Translations under genes and position numbers: made by a program
Shown here: one piece after another, positions 1-8,060 of the stretch
Layout of the letters: each line of letters starts with the position of its first letter
How positions within the stretch are numbered: the first letter of the stretch is position 1
The notes under the pieces: model-generated
What the model was told of the DNA's origin: nothing
The model's input: only the letters and a program-made list of their open reading frames with translations
Databases searched by the model: none
From: Streptomyces camelliae
GTDB lineage: Bacteria; Actinomycetota; Actinomycetes; Streptomycetales; Streptomycetaceae
NCBI RefSeq assembly: GCF_027625935.1
Contig: NZ_CP115300.1
Location: forward strand, 7,936,001-8,000,000
Reading direction: 5' to 3'
Length of the DNA stretch: 64,000 nt

Positions 1-2
1 CC

Positions 3-809
3 GGGCCGAAGCCGCCGTCGCCCCTCCAGCCGACCCAGATCATCGTCCACACGGCGAACACGACCCTCGCCGCCGCGGACATCCGCTTCCGCCGGCCCGA
101 CGCCCGCGGCTGGAGCCATTTCGGCGTCTCCGCCACCGGAAAGATCACCCAGTGGCTGGACACGTCCACCCCCGCCGACTCCGCGTACCGCGCCAACCTC
201 CGCTCCGACGGCACCGGCGCGGTGTCCATCACGACGGAGGGGAACGTCTCCGAGCCCTGGACGGACGCCCAGCTGGACGCCCTGATCCGCCTCCACTGGT
301 GGCTGATGCGCGCCCACCCCGCCATCGCACACCGGGCCTGCCGCACGGCTGCCGACCCCGGCCTGGCCCACCACACTCTCCTCGGTTCGCCGAGCCCCTG
401 GACTCCCATCCCCAAGTCCTGTCCGGGCCCTCGCCGCATCCAGCAGTGGGAGGACTCCCTCCTCCCGCGCGTCCTGGCCCCCTACGGCATCAGCGTCTCC
501 GACATGCGCCCGCGCCATGAGCACGCCGAGGAGATCGTCCGGGAGTTGTTGTCGGTGTCGGTCGCGTCCCCCTCCACCCCGACCGCCGAAGAGACGCCCC
601 TGACTTCATCCTCGGACCAGCTCTCGGCGATGCCGTCGCAGCCGCCGTCCCCCGCGGCCGATCCCGTACCCCGGCCCCGCGCGCAGGACTCCGCGACATC
701 GGTCCCGGCCCGCCAGCACCACCCCGTCCGCGAAGCCCTCCTGGACTTCTTCCTCCCCGACTCCGCGCCCCACGGCCCCAAACCGTCCCCACCTCCGGCG
801 GAGGGCTGA
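3..809 (+). CDS. PGRP/amidase_2-like protein, 5' end outside window
   Basis: The frame is open from the window edge, so the N-terminus is missing. About 268 codons remain. The first 150 residues look like a type-2 N-acetylmuramoyl-L-alanine amidase (peptidoglycan-recognition) fold: IIVHT near the start gives the first zinc-ligand His, HHTLLG the second, and KSCPG the Cys ligand, with a W-T-P-I-P run before it as in actinophage-like endolysins. The last ~100 residues are a Pro/Ser/Ala-rich tail without a recognisable domain. The family cleaves the bond between muramic acid and the stem peptide in cell wall. No neighbour is visible on the left, so a prophage origin cannot be judged. The fold call rests on motif spacing only. 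Confidence 0.6.
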   Translation, partial: GPKPPSPLQPTQIIVHTANTTLAAADIRFRRPDARGWSHFGVSATGKITQWLDTSTPADSAYRANLRSDGTGAVSITTEGNVSEPWTDAQLDALIRLHWWLMRAHPAIAHRACRTAADPGLAHHTLLGSPSPWTPIPKSCPGPRRIQQWEDSLLPRVLAPYGISVSDMRPRHEHAEEIVRELLSVSVASPSTPTAEETPLTSSSDQLSAMPSQPPSPAADPVPRPRAQDSATSVPARQHHPVREALLDFFLPDSAPHGPKPSPPPAEG

Positions 810-1314
810 CAAGGACGCAGAGCGGCAGCGCGCGGGGTTGCCCTGACGGAGTCCGGCCGATACGAACAGGGACAATCCCGAGCGCAAGGTCCGGATGACC
901 TTCCTCGGCTGATGCAGGTGCCGGAACCGTAGCGCCGAATTCCGGCCGCGCCCAATGCCCCTTGGCCCCTGCCGCCAAGGACGGCGTGATCTTCGACGGA
1001 CCTGACCCTGCCCAGGAGCCTGCCGCTGCAGTTCACCCGCACCCACCTCTCTCCTCCTACCGGGGAGGCGTCCGCTTCGGTCCGACCTGGATCTGCACCC
1101 TGGACGAGTGCGCTGCGATCTGCGGGGCTGTCTTCCCGCAGCGGCGAGGCCGGGTATCGCCGAAGTCTTCAGGCAGGCGGCGCCGATTGCCCCGTACCCG
1201 GTGTAGAGGTGAGCGGTGTCGGCGGGACATCTTGCCGCGTGCATCCCGGGGCCGGAGGACGTCCCTGTTCCGTAAGGCGGCCGGACGTTCCATGGCGGCC
1301 TTCCTCCGGGTGGG
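810..1314. other. Intergenic stretch, no gene seen
   Basis: About 505 bases between the amidase-like gene and the oxidoreductase. Frames open here on both strands have no SD, no codon bias and no recognisable motif. The only structure seen is the CGTAAG-type box at the right end, reported separately. Confidence 0.6.
1260..1276. promoter_or_regulatory. Weak CTTACG-N5-type box upstream of the oxidoreductase
   Basis: Read on the minus strand this is CTTACG, five bases, GGGACG, giving an 11-bp repeat period with the second half degenerate. It resembles the better boxes at 2880, 3525 and 6599-6644. It ends about 39 bases before the start codon. Inferred target: the OmpR-type regulator at 5817-6548. 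Confidence 0.35.
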
Positions 1315-2460
1315 ATGGAAGACATGAGATCGCGCTTCCTTCCGCCCGTGTTCAAGGGCAGACTGCACGACGCCCGCACGGCAACCTCCATCGGGCGGTG
1401 GCTCGGCCTGGCGTTCGCGGTGTGCTTCTGCACCGGCTTGATCAGTCACTTCATGCAACATCCGCCTGGGTGGCTCGCCAATGAGCTGCCGAGCCGCCCG
1501 GTGTGGGGCTACCGGTTCACGCAGGGGCTGCACGTCGCTTCCGGTATCGCGGCGATTCCGTTGCTGCTGGCCAAGTTGTGGACGGTGTATCCGCGGCTGT
1601 TCGCGTGGCCATTGGTGCGCTCGGTGCGGCACGGGTTGGAGCGGGTGTCGGTGGCCGTCCTGGTCGCGGCGGCCCTCTTCGAGCTGGCGACCGGCCTGCT
1701 GAACACCGCGCAGTGGTACCCGTGGCCCTTCTCCTTCGTGGAGGTGCACTACGCCGTGGCCTGGCTGGTGGTGGGAGCGCTGGTCCTGCACATCGCGGTC
1801 AAGGCACCTGAGATCGCGGCACACTGGAGCCGCCGCTCGCCGGGCACGCTGGCCCTGCCGGCCGAGGACGCCCCCGATCGGCGCTCCCTGCTCGCCGCGG
1901 TGGCGGCGGCGGTCGGCGCGGTCACCATCACCACGGTGGGGCAGTCCTTCACGCCGTTGAAGGACCTCACCCTCCTCGCGCCCCGCCATCCTGACCACGG
2001 TCCCGAGGGCCTGCCGGTCAACCGGACCGCCGCGGCAGCCGGTGTCGGCCTGATCCACGCCGAGGGCTACCGCCTGACCGTCGCCGGACCGCGGCCCTAC
2101 ACCCTCACGTTGGACGAGCTGCGCGCACTGCCCCAGCACGAGGTCGAGCTGCCGATCGCCTGCGTGGAGGGCTGGAGCAAGTCGGCGCACTGGACAGGCG
2201 TGCGCGTCGTGGACCTGCTGGAGCGGGCGGGCGCCCCGGTCCACGCGCGGGTACGGGCGGTGTCCTTGCAGACCCGGGGTGGCTACCGGGTCTCCGAGAT
2301 GGGCCACGAGCACGCCCGGGACCCGCTGACCCTGCTCGCGCTGCGCCTCAACGGCGAGGAACTGTCGCCCGATCACGGCTACCCGGCGCGTCTGATCGCC
2401 CCGAACCGTCCGGGCGTGTTGCAGACCAAGTGGGTCGGCCGACTGGAGGTGCTGTCATGA
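1315..2460 (+). CDS. Membrane-anchored molybdopterin-dependent oxidoreductase
   Basis: 381 residues in two parts. Residues ~20-160 hold four hydrophobic helices with histidines in ISHFMQH, QGLH and EVHYAVAW...LH, a pattern like a b-type cytochrome domain. Residues ~230-381 are a sulfite-oxidase/YedY-type Moco domain with the cofactor Cys in PIACVEGW (about Cys283), followed by the family's TGVRVVDLLE and PNRPGV...KW segments. Known for the family: Moco enzymes reduce or oxidise small substrates using quinone-linked electrons. Inferred: the cytochrome part passes electrons to or from the Moco part in one polypeptide. Substrate unknown. A second ATG lies three codons in (1324). The stop overlaps the next ATG (ATGA), so the pair is translationally coupled. 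Confidence 0.8.
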   Translation: MEDMRSRFLPPVFKGRLHDARTATSIGRWLGLAFAVCFCTGLISHFMQHPPGWLANELPSRPVWGYRFTQGLHVASGIAAIPLLLAKLWTVYPRLFAWPLVRSVRHGLERVSVAVLVAAALFELATGLLNTAQWYPWPFSFVEVHYAVAWLVVGALVLHIAVKAPEIAAHWSRRSPGTLALPAEDAPDRRSLLAAVAAAVGAVTITTVGQSFTPLKDLTLLAPRHPDHGPEGLPVNRTAAAAGVGLIHAEGYRLTVAGPRPYTLTLDELRALPQHEVELPIACVEGWSKSAHWTGVRVVDLLERAGAPVHARVRAVSLQTRGGYRVSEMGHEHARDPLTLLALRLNGEELSPDHGYPARLIAPNRPGVLQTKWVGRLEVLS

Positions 2461-2870
2461 GGGTCAACGTGCTGCGACTGCTGGCCGGCGCTGCCGGGCC
2501 GGCGCTGATGGGTGTCGGCGCGTCTCTGCTGATGGACAGGCAGCAGGACCTGATGGGCGTGCTGGAGTGGCTCGGCGGGGCGGTCGTGTTGCACGACGCC
2601 CTGATCGCGCCGGTGGTGCTGCTCATCGGGCTGGTGCTGGTCCGTGGCGGGGTGAGGGGGCCGGTCCGCGGGGCGCTGCTCGTGGCGGGCGCCCTGACCG
2701 CGGTGGCGCTGCCGGTGCTGCTGCGGCCGGGGCCGCGGGCCAACGCGACGGTGCTGCCGCTCGACTACCCGCGCAACTGGTTGCTGACCCTGGTGGCCGT
2801 GGCCACGGTCACGGCTCTGCTGGTGGCGGCGAAGGAGGTCCGTGGCATCCGACGTCGTCCGCCTTCGTGA
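2457..2870 (+). CDS. Small four-helix membrane protein
   Basis: 137 residues, nearly all in about four hydrophobic segments (residues ~5-25, 37-60, 68-85, 100-125), ending in a basic tail (RGIRRRPPS). The start is the ATG that overlaps the oxidoreductase TGA. An upstream in-frame start at 2430 would lie inside the previous gene and is less likely. No family recognised. Tight coupling suggests it is a membrane partner or assembly factor of the Moco protein; that is inference. Confidence 0.7.
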   Translation: MRVNVLRLLAGAAGPALMGVGASLLMDRQQDLMGVLEWLGGAVVLHDALIAPVVLLIGLVLVRGGVRGPVRGALLVAGALTAVALPVLLRPGPRANATVLPLDYPRNWLLTLVAVATVTALLVAAKEVRGIRRRPPS

Positions 2871-2879
2871 CGGCGGCGT

Positions 2880-2896
2880 CTTACGGGTGTCTTACG
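2880..2896. promoter_or_regulatory. CTTACG-N5-CTTACG direct repeat
   Basis: Two perfect CTTACG hexamers start exactly 11 bp apart (2880 and 2891), the spacing used by OmpR/PhoB-type regulators binding as head-to-tail dimers. It lies about 50-65 bases before the ATG at 2946. A possible -10 (TACGGT, ~2935) ends just before that ATG, so the transcript may be leaderless. Likely operator for the response regulator at 5817-6548. Confidence 0.55.
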
Positions 2897-2945
2897 CACC
2901 GCCGGTGCGGGCCCGCCCAGCCCGGGGCATTCCTACGGTGTCGCC

Positions 2946-3539
2946 ATGCGAACTCTTCGTACGGTGGCCCTCGTCACGGCGCCGCCCCTGCTTCTGGCTG
3001 TGGCGGGCCTGGTTCACCCACGGCATCTCACCGCATCGACGGCCGCTCGCTGGGCAGCACTGCACGTCGTCCTGCTGCCCGTCTTCCCGCTGCTGGCGCT
3101 CGGCCTGCTGGTGCCGCTGTGGGGCAGACCGGCGCGTGACCTCGACGGCGTACTCACCGTGCTGGCCTGGGCCGGGTGTCTCGGGTACGCGGCCTACTAC
3201 TCAGGGCTGGACGCGGTGGCCGGTGTCTCCGCCGGTACGGTGGCGGGCCACGGCGTGCACGGAGCGGTGGGGTGGCTGTTCTCGACCGGTGACGAGCTGG
3301 GCCGGGCAGGCGTGTACGCGCTGACGGTCGCCGCCCTCGCCGCAGCCGCGCTACTGCTGCGGCGCCACGGCGTCCGCGTCCTGCCCGGGGCCGTGGTGGT
3401 GCTGGGAGCATGCTGGTCGTTCCTCGACAGCCACATCTTCTGGCCCCGCGGTGTGTTCACGATGCTCGCGTTCGCCGTGGGCTTCGGTCTGCTGAGCGCG
3501 GCGGCGTCCCGGCGGTCCGGAAGGCTTACGAACCCCTGA
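2946..3539 (+). CDS. Multi-pass membrane protein, unknown family
   Basis: 197 residues with about six hydrophobic helices; conserved-looking polar residues (H24, H27, H40, D107) sit at helix ends. No clear ribosome binding site precedes the ATG. With a -10-like TACGGT only a few bases upstream, a leaderless mRNA is plausible. It sits between the Moco pair and the epimerase gene, all on the plus strand, and its promoter carries a perfect CTTACG direct repeat. No function can be assigned. Confidence 0.7.
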   Translation: MRTLRTVALVTAPPLLLAVAGLVHPRHLTASTAARWAALHVVLLPVFPLLALGLLVPLWGRPARDLDGVLTVLAWAGCLGYAAYYSGLDAVAGVSAGTVAGHGVHGAVGWLFSTGDELGRAGVYALTVAALAAAALLLRRHGVRVLPGAVVVLGACWSFLDSHIFWPRGVFTMLAFAVGFGLLSAAASRRSGRLTNP

Positions 3540-3541
3540 CG
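3525..3541. promoter_or_regulatory. CTTACG-N5-CTGACG direct repeat
   Basis: CTTACG at 3525 and CTGACG at 3536 are 11 bp apart, the same arrangement (including CTGACG as second half) as both boxes at 6599-6644. It overlaps the stop of the upstream membrane gene and is ~50 bases before the epimerase ATG. Confidence 0.5.
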
Positions 3542-3591
3542 GATCCCCGCCGCAGCATCCACCCACGCCCATCCAGGCATAGCGTCGAAGC

Positions 3592-4644
3592 ATGTTGATC
3601 CTGGTCACCGGAGGTGCGGGCTTCATCGGCTCGCACATCGTCAGCGCTTTCACCGGCGCCGGGCACGAGGTGCGCGTGCTCGACGCGCTCCTGCCCGCCG
3701 CCCACCACACGCCGCCGCCCGTCCCCGATGGTGTCGACTGGCGTCACGCGGACGTCCGCGACAGAGAAGCGGTGCGAGACGCGCTGGACGGCGTGGACAC
3801 CGTCTGCCATCAGGCGGCGATGGTGGGGCTCGGCAAGGACTTCGCGGACGCGCCCGACTACGTCGGCTGCAACGACTTCGGCACGGCCGTACTGCTGGCA
3901 GGCATGGCAGAGTCCCGGGTACCCCGACTCGTGCTGGCGAGTTCCATGGTCGTCTACGGCGAGGGCCGCTACGAGTGTGCCCGGCACGGCGTCGTACGGC
4001 CGGGGCCGCGACGGATCGCCGAACTGGACGCGGGCCGTTTCGAACCACCCTGCCCACACTGTGGCGAGCCCCTGTCCGCCGGCCTGGTGGGGGAGGACGC
4101 GCCGACCGATCCGCGCAACGTCTACGCGGCCACCAAGCTCGCCCAGGAGCACCTGGCCGCGTCGTGGGCACGGGCGACGGGTGGACGGGTGGCGGCGCTT
4201 CGCTACCACAATGTGTACGGGCCCGGCATGCCGCGCGACACCCCCTACGCGGGAGTCGCCTCCCTGTTCCGGTCCGCCCTCGCACGCGGCGAGGCACCTC
4301 GTGTGTTCGAGGACGGTGGTCAGCGCCGGGACTTCGTCCACGTCCGGGATGTCGCGGGGGCCAACCTGGCGGCACTGAGCGGGCTGTCCGGTCTGCCGGA
4401 GGGTGGTCTGCGGGCGTACAACGTCGGCAGCGGCGCTCCGCACACGGTGGGGGAGATGGCTGCCGCCCTGGCCACGGCACATGGTGGCCAGGCGCCCGTC
4501 GTCACCGGGGAGTACCGGCTCGGCGACGTCCGTCACATCACCGCTTCCTCGCGCAGGCTCCGCGATGAACTGAGTTGGAAACCGGAGGTGGACTTCGCCG
4601 AGGGAATCGCGGAGTTCGCGGTGGCCCCCTTGCGGGCCGGCTGA
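3592..4644 (+). CDS. NAD-dependent epimerase/dehydratase, dTDP-L-rhamnose 4-epimerase-like
   Basis: 350-residue extended short-chain dehydrogenase. TGGAGFIGSH at residues 6-15 is the GxxGxxG NAD site. SSMVVYGEG gives the catalytic Ser region and NVYAATKLAQE the YxxxK pair. Between them is an insert with a Cys pair (CPHCGEPL) typical of dTDP-L-rhamnose 4-epimerases. LRYHNVYGPG and RRDFVHVRDVA are sugar-nucleotide contacts. Length is normal for the group. Expected reaction: C4 epimerisation of a nucleotide sugar such as dTDP-rhamnose to dTDP-talose; the exact sugar is inferred from resemblance only. It likely supplies a sugar to the glycosyltransferase operon 2 kb downstream, and its promoter carries the same box. 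Confidence 0.8.
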   Translation: MLILVTGGAGFIGSHIVSAFTGAGHEVRVLDALLPAAHHTPPPVPDGVDWRHADVRDREAVRDALDGVDTVCHQAAMVGLGKDFADAPDYVGCNDFGTAVLLAGMAESRVPRLVLASSMVVYGEGRYECARHGVVRPGPRRIAELDAGRFEPPCPHCGEPLSAGLVGEDAPTDPRNVYAATKLAQEHLAASWARATGGRVAALRYHNVYGPGMPRDTPYAGVASLFRSALARGEAPRVFEDGGQRRDFVHVRDVAGANLAALSGLSGLPEGGLRAYNVGSGAPHTVGEMAAALATAHGGQAPVVTGEYRLGDVRHITASSRRLRDELSWKPEVDFAEGIAEFAVAPLRAG

Positions 4645-4664
4645 GCCTTCCCCGGTGCCCATGC

Positions 4665-4704
4665 GGAAGGGCCGCCCCCGTGCTCTCACGGGGGCGGCCC
4701 TTCC
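4665..4704. terminator. Strong bidirectional hairpin terminator
   Basis: A perfect 18-bp stem (4665-4682 with 4687-4704) closes a CTCT loop, in the 70-bp gap between the convergent epimerase and sensor kinase genes. It ends transcripts from both sides. Confidence 0.85.
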
Positions 4705-4714
4705 GGCAAGGGGC

Positions 4715-5827
4715 TCAGGCGGCTGCTGGGAGGCGGACCTCGAAGCGGCAGCCGCCCGGCACGTTGTGAACGGCGGCCTGGCCGCGATGGGCCTCGACGA
4801 TGCCCCGGACGATGGCCAGCCCCAGGCCCGCGCCGGCGGGCGGGGTGCGGGCGTCGGAGCCGCGCCAGCCGGTGTCGAAGACGCGGGGCAGGTCCTCGGG
4901 CGGGATGCCGCCGCAGCTGTCGGTCACCGAGACGACGACGCTGTCGGCCTCCTGTCGGGCGGAGACCGCCACCGTTCCGTCGTTGGGCGTGCGGTGGATG
5001 GCGTTGACAAGGAGGTTGGCCAGGACGCGGGACATCTCGCGGCCGTCGACCTCGATCGGCACCGGTTCGACTCCGTCGCCGACGATCCGTACGCCGTGCT
5101 CCTTGGCCAGGGCGTCGGCGCCCGCGATCGCGTCGCCGACGAGGTCGTAGACCGACATGCGGGCCGTGTTCAGGGCGAGCACGCCGGCCTGGATGCGGGA
5201 GAGCTCGAACAGGTCGCCGACCATCTCGCTGAGCCGCCCGACCTCCCTGCGGATCCGGGCGTGGTAGACGCTGGGATCGTCCACCATGCCGTCCTCCAGC
5301 GCTTCGGTCATCGCCTGGAGCCCGGCGAGCGGGGTGCGCAGGTCGTGGGAGATCCAGGCGACCAGTTCCCGGCGGGAATCCTCCAGGGCCCGTTCGCGCT
5401 CCCTGGATGCGGCCAGCTTCGCACTGGTGGAGTCCAACTCGCGGACGAGCTGGGCCAGTTCGGCCGTGGGAGCGGCCCTGGGCGGGGTGAAGCGGCCCTC
5501 GTCGCCCAGGGCGCGGGTGGCCTCGGCGAGGGCCCGGCTGCCCTTGACGACGCTGCGTCCGAGGACGAGTGCCACTGCGAGGGAGACGACCGCCGCGATG
5601 GAGCACACCATCGTCACGACCCACAGGTCGTGATCCGACAGCAGCATCGCCCACGACACGAGCATCGTCCCGGCGAGCATCGCCGCCACGGCAACAGTGG
5701 CGACCACGGCCAGGGACAGCGCGACCGAGCGGTTCCGCAGCAGTCTCAGGGCGCCCACACCGAGCAGTCCGGCGGTGCCCGCACCGATCGCCGCGTACAC
5801 GGCGATCAGGAAGATGTCACGCAGCAT
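4715..5827 (-). CDS. Sensor histidine kinase
   Basis: 370 residues. Three hydrophobic segments (about 5-28, 36-60, 68-90) anchor it, and the sensing domain outside the membrane is very short. A HAMP-like linker runs to ~140. The H-box is WISHDLRTPL with phospho-accepting His161. N-box: NLLVNAIHRTP; the usual NA.K/RYTP is changed to IHRTP. G1: DSCGGI; G2: GAGLGLAIV. All catalytic boxes are present, so it should be active. Its start overlaps the end of the response regulator by 11 bp, forming one operon. The short extracytoplasmic part suggests sensing within or near the membrane. Confidence 0.9.
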   Translation of the reverse strand: MLRDIFLIAVYAAIGAGTAGLLGVGALRLLRNRSVALSLAVVATVAVAAMLAGTMLVSWAMLLSDHDLWVVTMVCSIAAVVSLAVALVLGRSVVKGSRALAEATRALGDEGRFTPPRAAPTAELAQLVRELDSTSAKLAASRERERALEDSRRELVAWISHDLRTPLAGLQAMTEALEDGMVDDPSVYHARIRREVGRLSEMVGDLFELSRIQAGVLALNTARMSVYDLVGDAIAGADALAKEHGVRIVGDGVEPVPIEVDGREMSRVLANLLVNAIHRTPNDGTVAVSARQEADSVVVSVTDSCGGIPPEDLPRVFDTGWRGSDARTPPAGAGLGLAIVRGIVEAHRGQAAVHNVPGGCRFEVRLPAAA

Positions 5828-6548
5828 GGTCCGCCCCGTTCGTCCCGGGTACGTCGAAGCGATAGCCGACCCCCCACACGGTGCTGATCAGCCGGGGGCC
5901 GGCCGGATCGTCCTCGATCTTCTCGCGCAACCGCCGGACGTGGACGGTGACGGTGGACAGGTCACCGAAGTCCCAGCCCCACACGCGGCGCATGAGTTCC
6001 TCGCGGCTGATGGCCCGCCCGGGATTGCGCAGGAAGAACTCCAGCAGGTCGAACTCCCTGAGGGTCAGCGCCAGTTCCTTCCCCTCGCGAGTGGCCCGGC
6101 GAGCCGTGGGGTCCAGCGCGAGAGGCCCGGACCGCAGTTCCCTCGCAGCGGCCGGTGCGGACGATGCGCCCTGTGCGGCCATCAGTGCCCCCGCGCGGCG
6201 CAGTACGGACTCCACCCGCAGGACCAGCTCCCGGGGGCTGAAGGGCTTGGTGACATAGTCGTCTGCTCCGACCTCCAGGCCGAGGATGCGGTCCTCCTCG
6301 TCACCTCGCGCCGTCAGCATGATCACGGGCAGTGGTCCGGCCTGCCGGATACGGCGGCAGACCTCCAGTCCGTCCATGCCGGGCAGCATGAGGTCCAGGA
6401 CCACCAGATCCGGCGGCTGTGCAGTGGCGCCGGCCACGGCGGAGGGACCGTCGGCGGCCACGTCGACGGTGAAGCCCGCCCGGGTCAGGTATCCGGCGAC
6501 GACCTCGGAGACGGTCGGGTCGTCGTCCACGACGAGTACGCGTTTCAC
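5817..6548 (-). CDS. OmpR/PhoB-family response regulator
   Basis: 243 residues. The receiver domain (1-120) has the acidic cluster VVDDD, phospho-acceptor Asp52 (LVVLDLMLPGMDG), T79/A80 in MLTA, and Lys101 (VTKPF). The winged-helix DNA-binding domain (about 140-235) ends in the usual VRRLREKIE...TVWGVGYRF. First gene of the operon with the sensor kinase. Two direct repeats with 11-bp period lie 50-100 bases upstream, so autoregulation is likely, and the same boxes precede neighbouring sugar genes. Confidence 0.93.
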   Translation of the reverse strand: MKRVLVVDDDPTVSEVVAGYLTRAGFTVDVAADGPSAVAGATAQPPDLVVLDLMLPGMDGLEVCRRIRQAGPLPVIMLTARGDEEDRILGLEVGADDYVTKPFSPRELVLRVESVLRRAGALMAAQGASSAPAAARELRSGPLALDPTARRATREGKELALTLREFDLLEFFLRNPGRAISREELMRRVWGWDFGDLSTVTVHVRRLREKIEDDPAGPRLISTVWGVGYRFDVPGTNGADHAA

Positions 6549-6596
6549 GGTGGCGAGTCTCGCACTGTCCCTCGTCTGCCGGCGCGTGTGACGGGG

Positions 6597-6646
6597 GACG
6601 TCAGAGATCCGTAAGGAGTGCCGCCGACGTCAGAGATCCGTAAGGA
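6597..6646. promoter_or_regulatory. Two 21-bp direct repeats with response-regulator boxes
   Basis: An identical 21-base sequence occurs at 6597-6617 and 6626-6646 (29-bp register). Each copy, read on the minus strand, contains CTTACG-N5-CTGACG, i.e. an 11-bp half-site period. The pair sits between the divergent response regulator and glycosyltransferase operons and can serve both promoters. Confidence 0.65.
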
Positions 6647-6681
6647 CACCAAGTCCGTTATGTCCTTTTTTCGTTCGTAGG

Positions 6682-7422
6682 GTGAGTGGGGTGATCGAGA
6701 CTCCCTCCTCTTCCCCTTCCCAGGTCGACGTGGTGCTGCCCTGCCTGAACGAGGCCGAGGCACTGCCCTGGGTGCTCGACCGGATTCCGTCCGGCTGGCG
6801 CGCCATCGTCGTCGACAACGGCTCCACCGACGGCTCGGCGGACATCGCCCGCGCCCTCGGCGCCCACGTGGTGTCCGAGCCGGTGCGCGGCTTCGGCGCC
6901 GCCTGCCACGCCGGCCTGACCGCCGCCACGGCCGACGTCGTCTGCTTCTGCGACTGCGACGCCTCCCTCGACCCCGCCCTGCTGCCGCGCATCGCCGCGC
7001 CCGTCCTCGACGGCACCGCGGACCTTGTGCTGGGCCGACGGCGCCCCACCACCCCCAAGGCATGGCCTCCGCACGCCCGCCTGGCCAACCTGGAGCTGGC
7101 CCGGCTCGTCCGCAGGCGCACCGGAGTGCGCCTGCACGACCTCGGTCCGATGCGCGCCGCCCGGCGCGAGGCCCTGCTCGCCCTGGACCTGACCGACCGG
7201 CGCTCGGGCTACCCGCTGCAGATGGTGGTGCGCGGTGCCGACGCCGGCTGGCGGGTGGCGGAGATGGACGTGTCCTACCACCCGCGAACCGGCCGCTCCA
7301 AAGTCACCGGCACCTGGCGGGGCACTTGGCAGGCCGTGCGGGACATGCGCGCCGTGCTCGCCGAGGCGCCCGTCACCGCCCCCGAGGTCGTCGGCGCCGG
7401 CGTGCGGGGAGGCGAACGATGA
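6682..7422 (+). CDS. Family 2 glycosyltransferase
   Basis: 246 residues from a GTG start (a second GTG lies at 6691). GT-A fold: VVLPCLNEAEALPWVL at residues ~17-32, VVDNGSTDGS at 43-52, and the metal-binding DxD as D91-C-D93 in CDCDASLDP, followed by GRRRP. It resembles polyprenyl-phosphate sugar synthases but lacks the C-terminal membrane helices. Expected role: transfer of a sugar from a nucleotide donor to a lipid carrier or glycan. First of four genes, each overlapping the next by ATGA, so all are coupled. The promoter region carries two response-regulator boxes. Confidence 0.85.
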   Translation: MSGVIETPSSSPSQVDVVLPCLNEAEALPWVLDRIPSGWRAIVVDNGSTDGSADIARALGAHVVSEPVRGFGAACHAGLTAATADVVCFCDCDASLDPALLPRIAAPVLDGTADLVLGRRRPTTPKAWPPHARLANLELARLVRRRTGVRLHDLGPMRAARREALLALDLTDRRSGYPLQMVVRGADAGWRVAEMDVSYHPRTGRSKVTGTWRGTWQAVRDMRAVLAEAPVTAPEVVGAGVRGGER

Positions 7423-8060
7423 GCGCCCGAACCCCGGTGACCCTGCTGGTGATCGCCAAGGAACCCGTGCCCGGTCGGGTCAAGACGCGGCTCACCCCGC
7501 CCTACACACCGCAGGAGGCGGCCGCCCTCGCCGAGGCCGCCCTCGCCGACACCCTCCACACCGTGCTCAAGGCCCCCGCACGCCGCCGCGTCCTCGCCCT
7601 CGACGGCACCCCCGGCCCGTGGCTGCCACCCGGCTACGACGTCGTAGCCCAGAGCTCCGGCGGCCTGGACGAGCGGATCGCCGCCGCCTTCGAGCACTGC
7701 GACGGACCGACACTCCTGGTCGGCATGGACACCCCCCACATGACCGCCGACATGATCGCCGGCGTCGGCCGGGACGGCCACGACGCCTGGTTCGGTCCGG
7801 CCGCGGACGGCGGCTTCTGGGCGCTGGGCCTTGCCGATCCCGCCCGGGCCGGCGCCCTGGTCCGTGGGGTGCCGATGTCGACGGACCGGACGGGCGCGAT
7901 CCAACGCGACCGCCTGACCGAGGCAGGGCTGGCGGTGGCCGACCTGCCGGTACTGCGCGATGTGGACACCGCTGCCGACGCCGTCGAGGCCGCCGCCCGC
8001 TGCGCACGGGGCTCCAGCTTCGCCGCCGTCCTCAACTCGCTGGCGGAGGTGGCCCGATGA
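7419..8060 (+). CDS. DUF2064 / TIGR04282-family GT-A-like protein
   Basis: 213 residues. Starts at the ATG overlapping the GT2 stop. The pattern LLVIAKEPVPGRVKTRLTPPYT at the start and DTPHMTADMI, FGPAADGGFWALGL, VPMSTDRTG later are the hallmarks of DUF2064, a nucleotidyltransferase-like or glycosyltransferase-like GT-A family often found beside GT2 enzymes, as here. The activity of the family is not well established. Probably acts with the GT2 in making or transferring an activated sugar. Confidence 0.82.
   Translation: MSARTPVTLLVIAKEPVPGRVKTRLTPPYTPQEAAALAEAALADTLHTVLKAPARRRVLALDGTPGPWLPPGYDVVAQSSGGLDERIAAAFEHCDGPTLLVGMDTPHMTADMIAGVGRDGHDAWFGPAADGGFWALGLADPARAGALVRGVPMSTDRTGAIQRDRLTEAGLAVADLPVLRDVDTAADAVEAAARCARGSSFAAVLNSLAEVAR

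Noticed and set aside
1057..2376. 439-codon minus-strand frame
   Set aside because: Antisense to the Moco oxidoreductase, whose cofactor motif and helices are clear.
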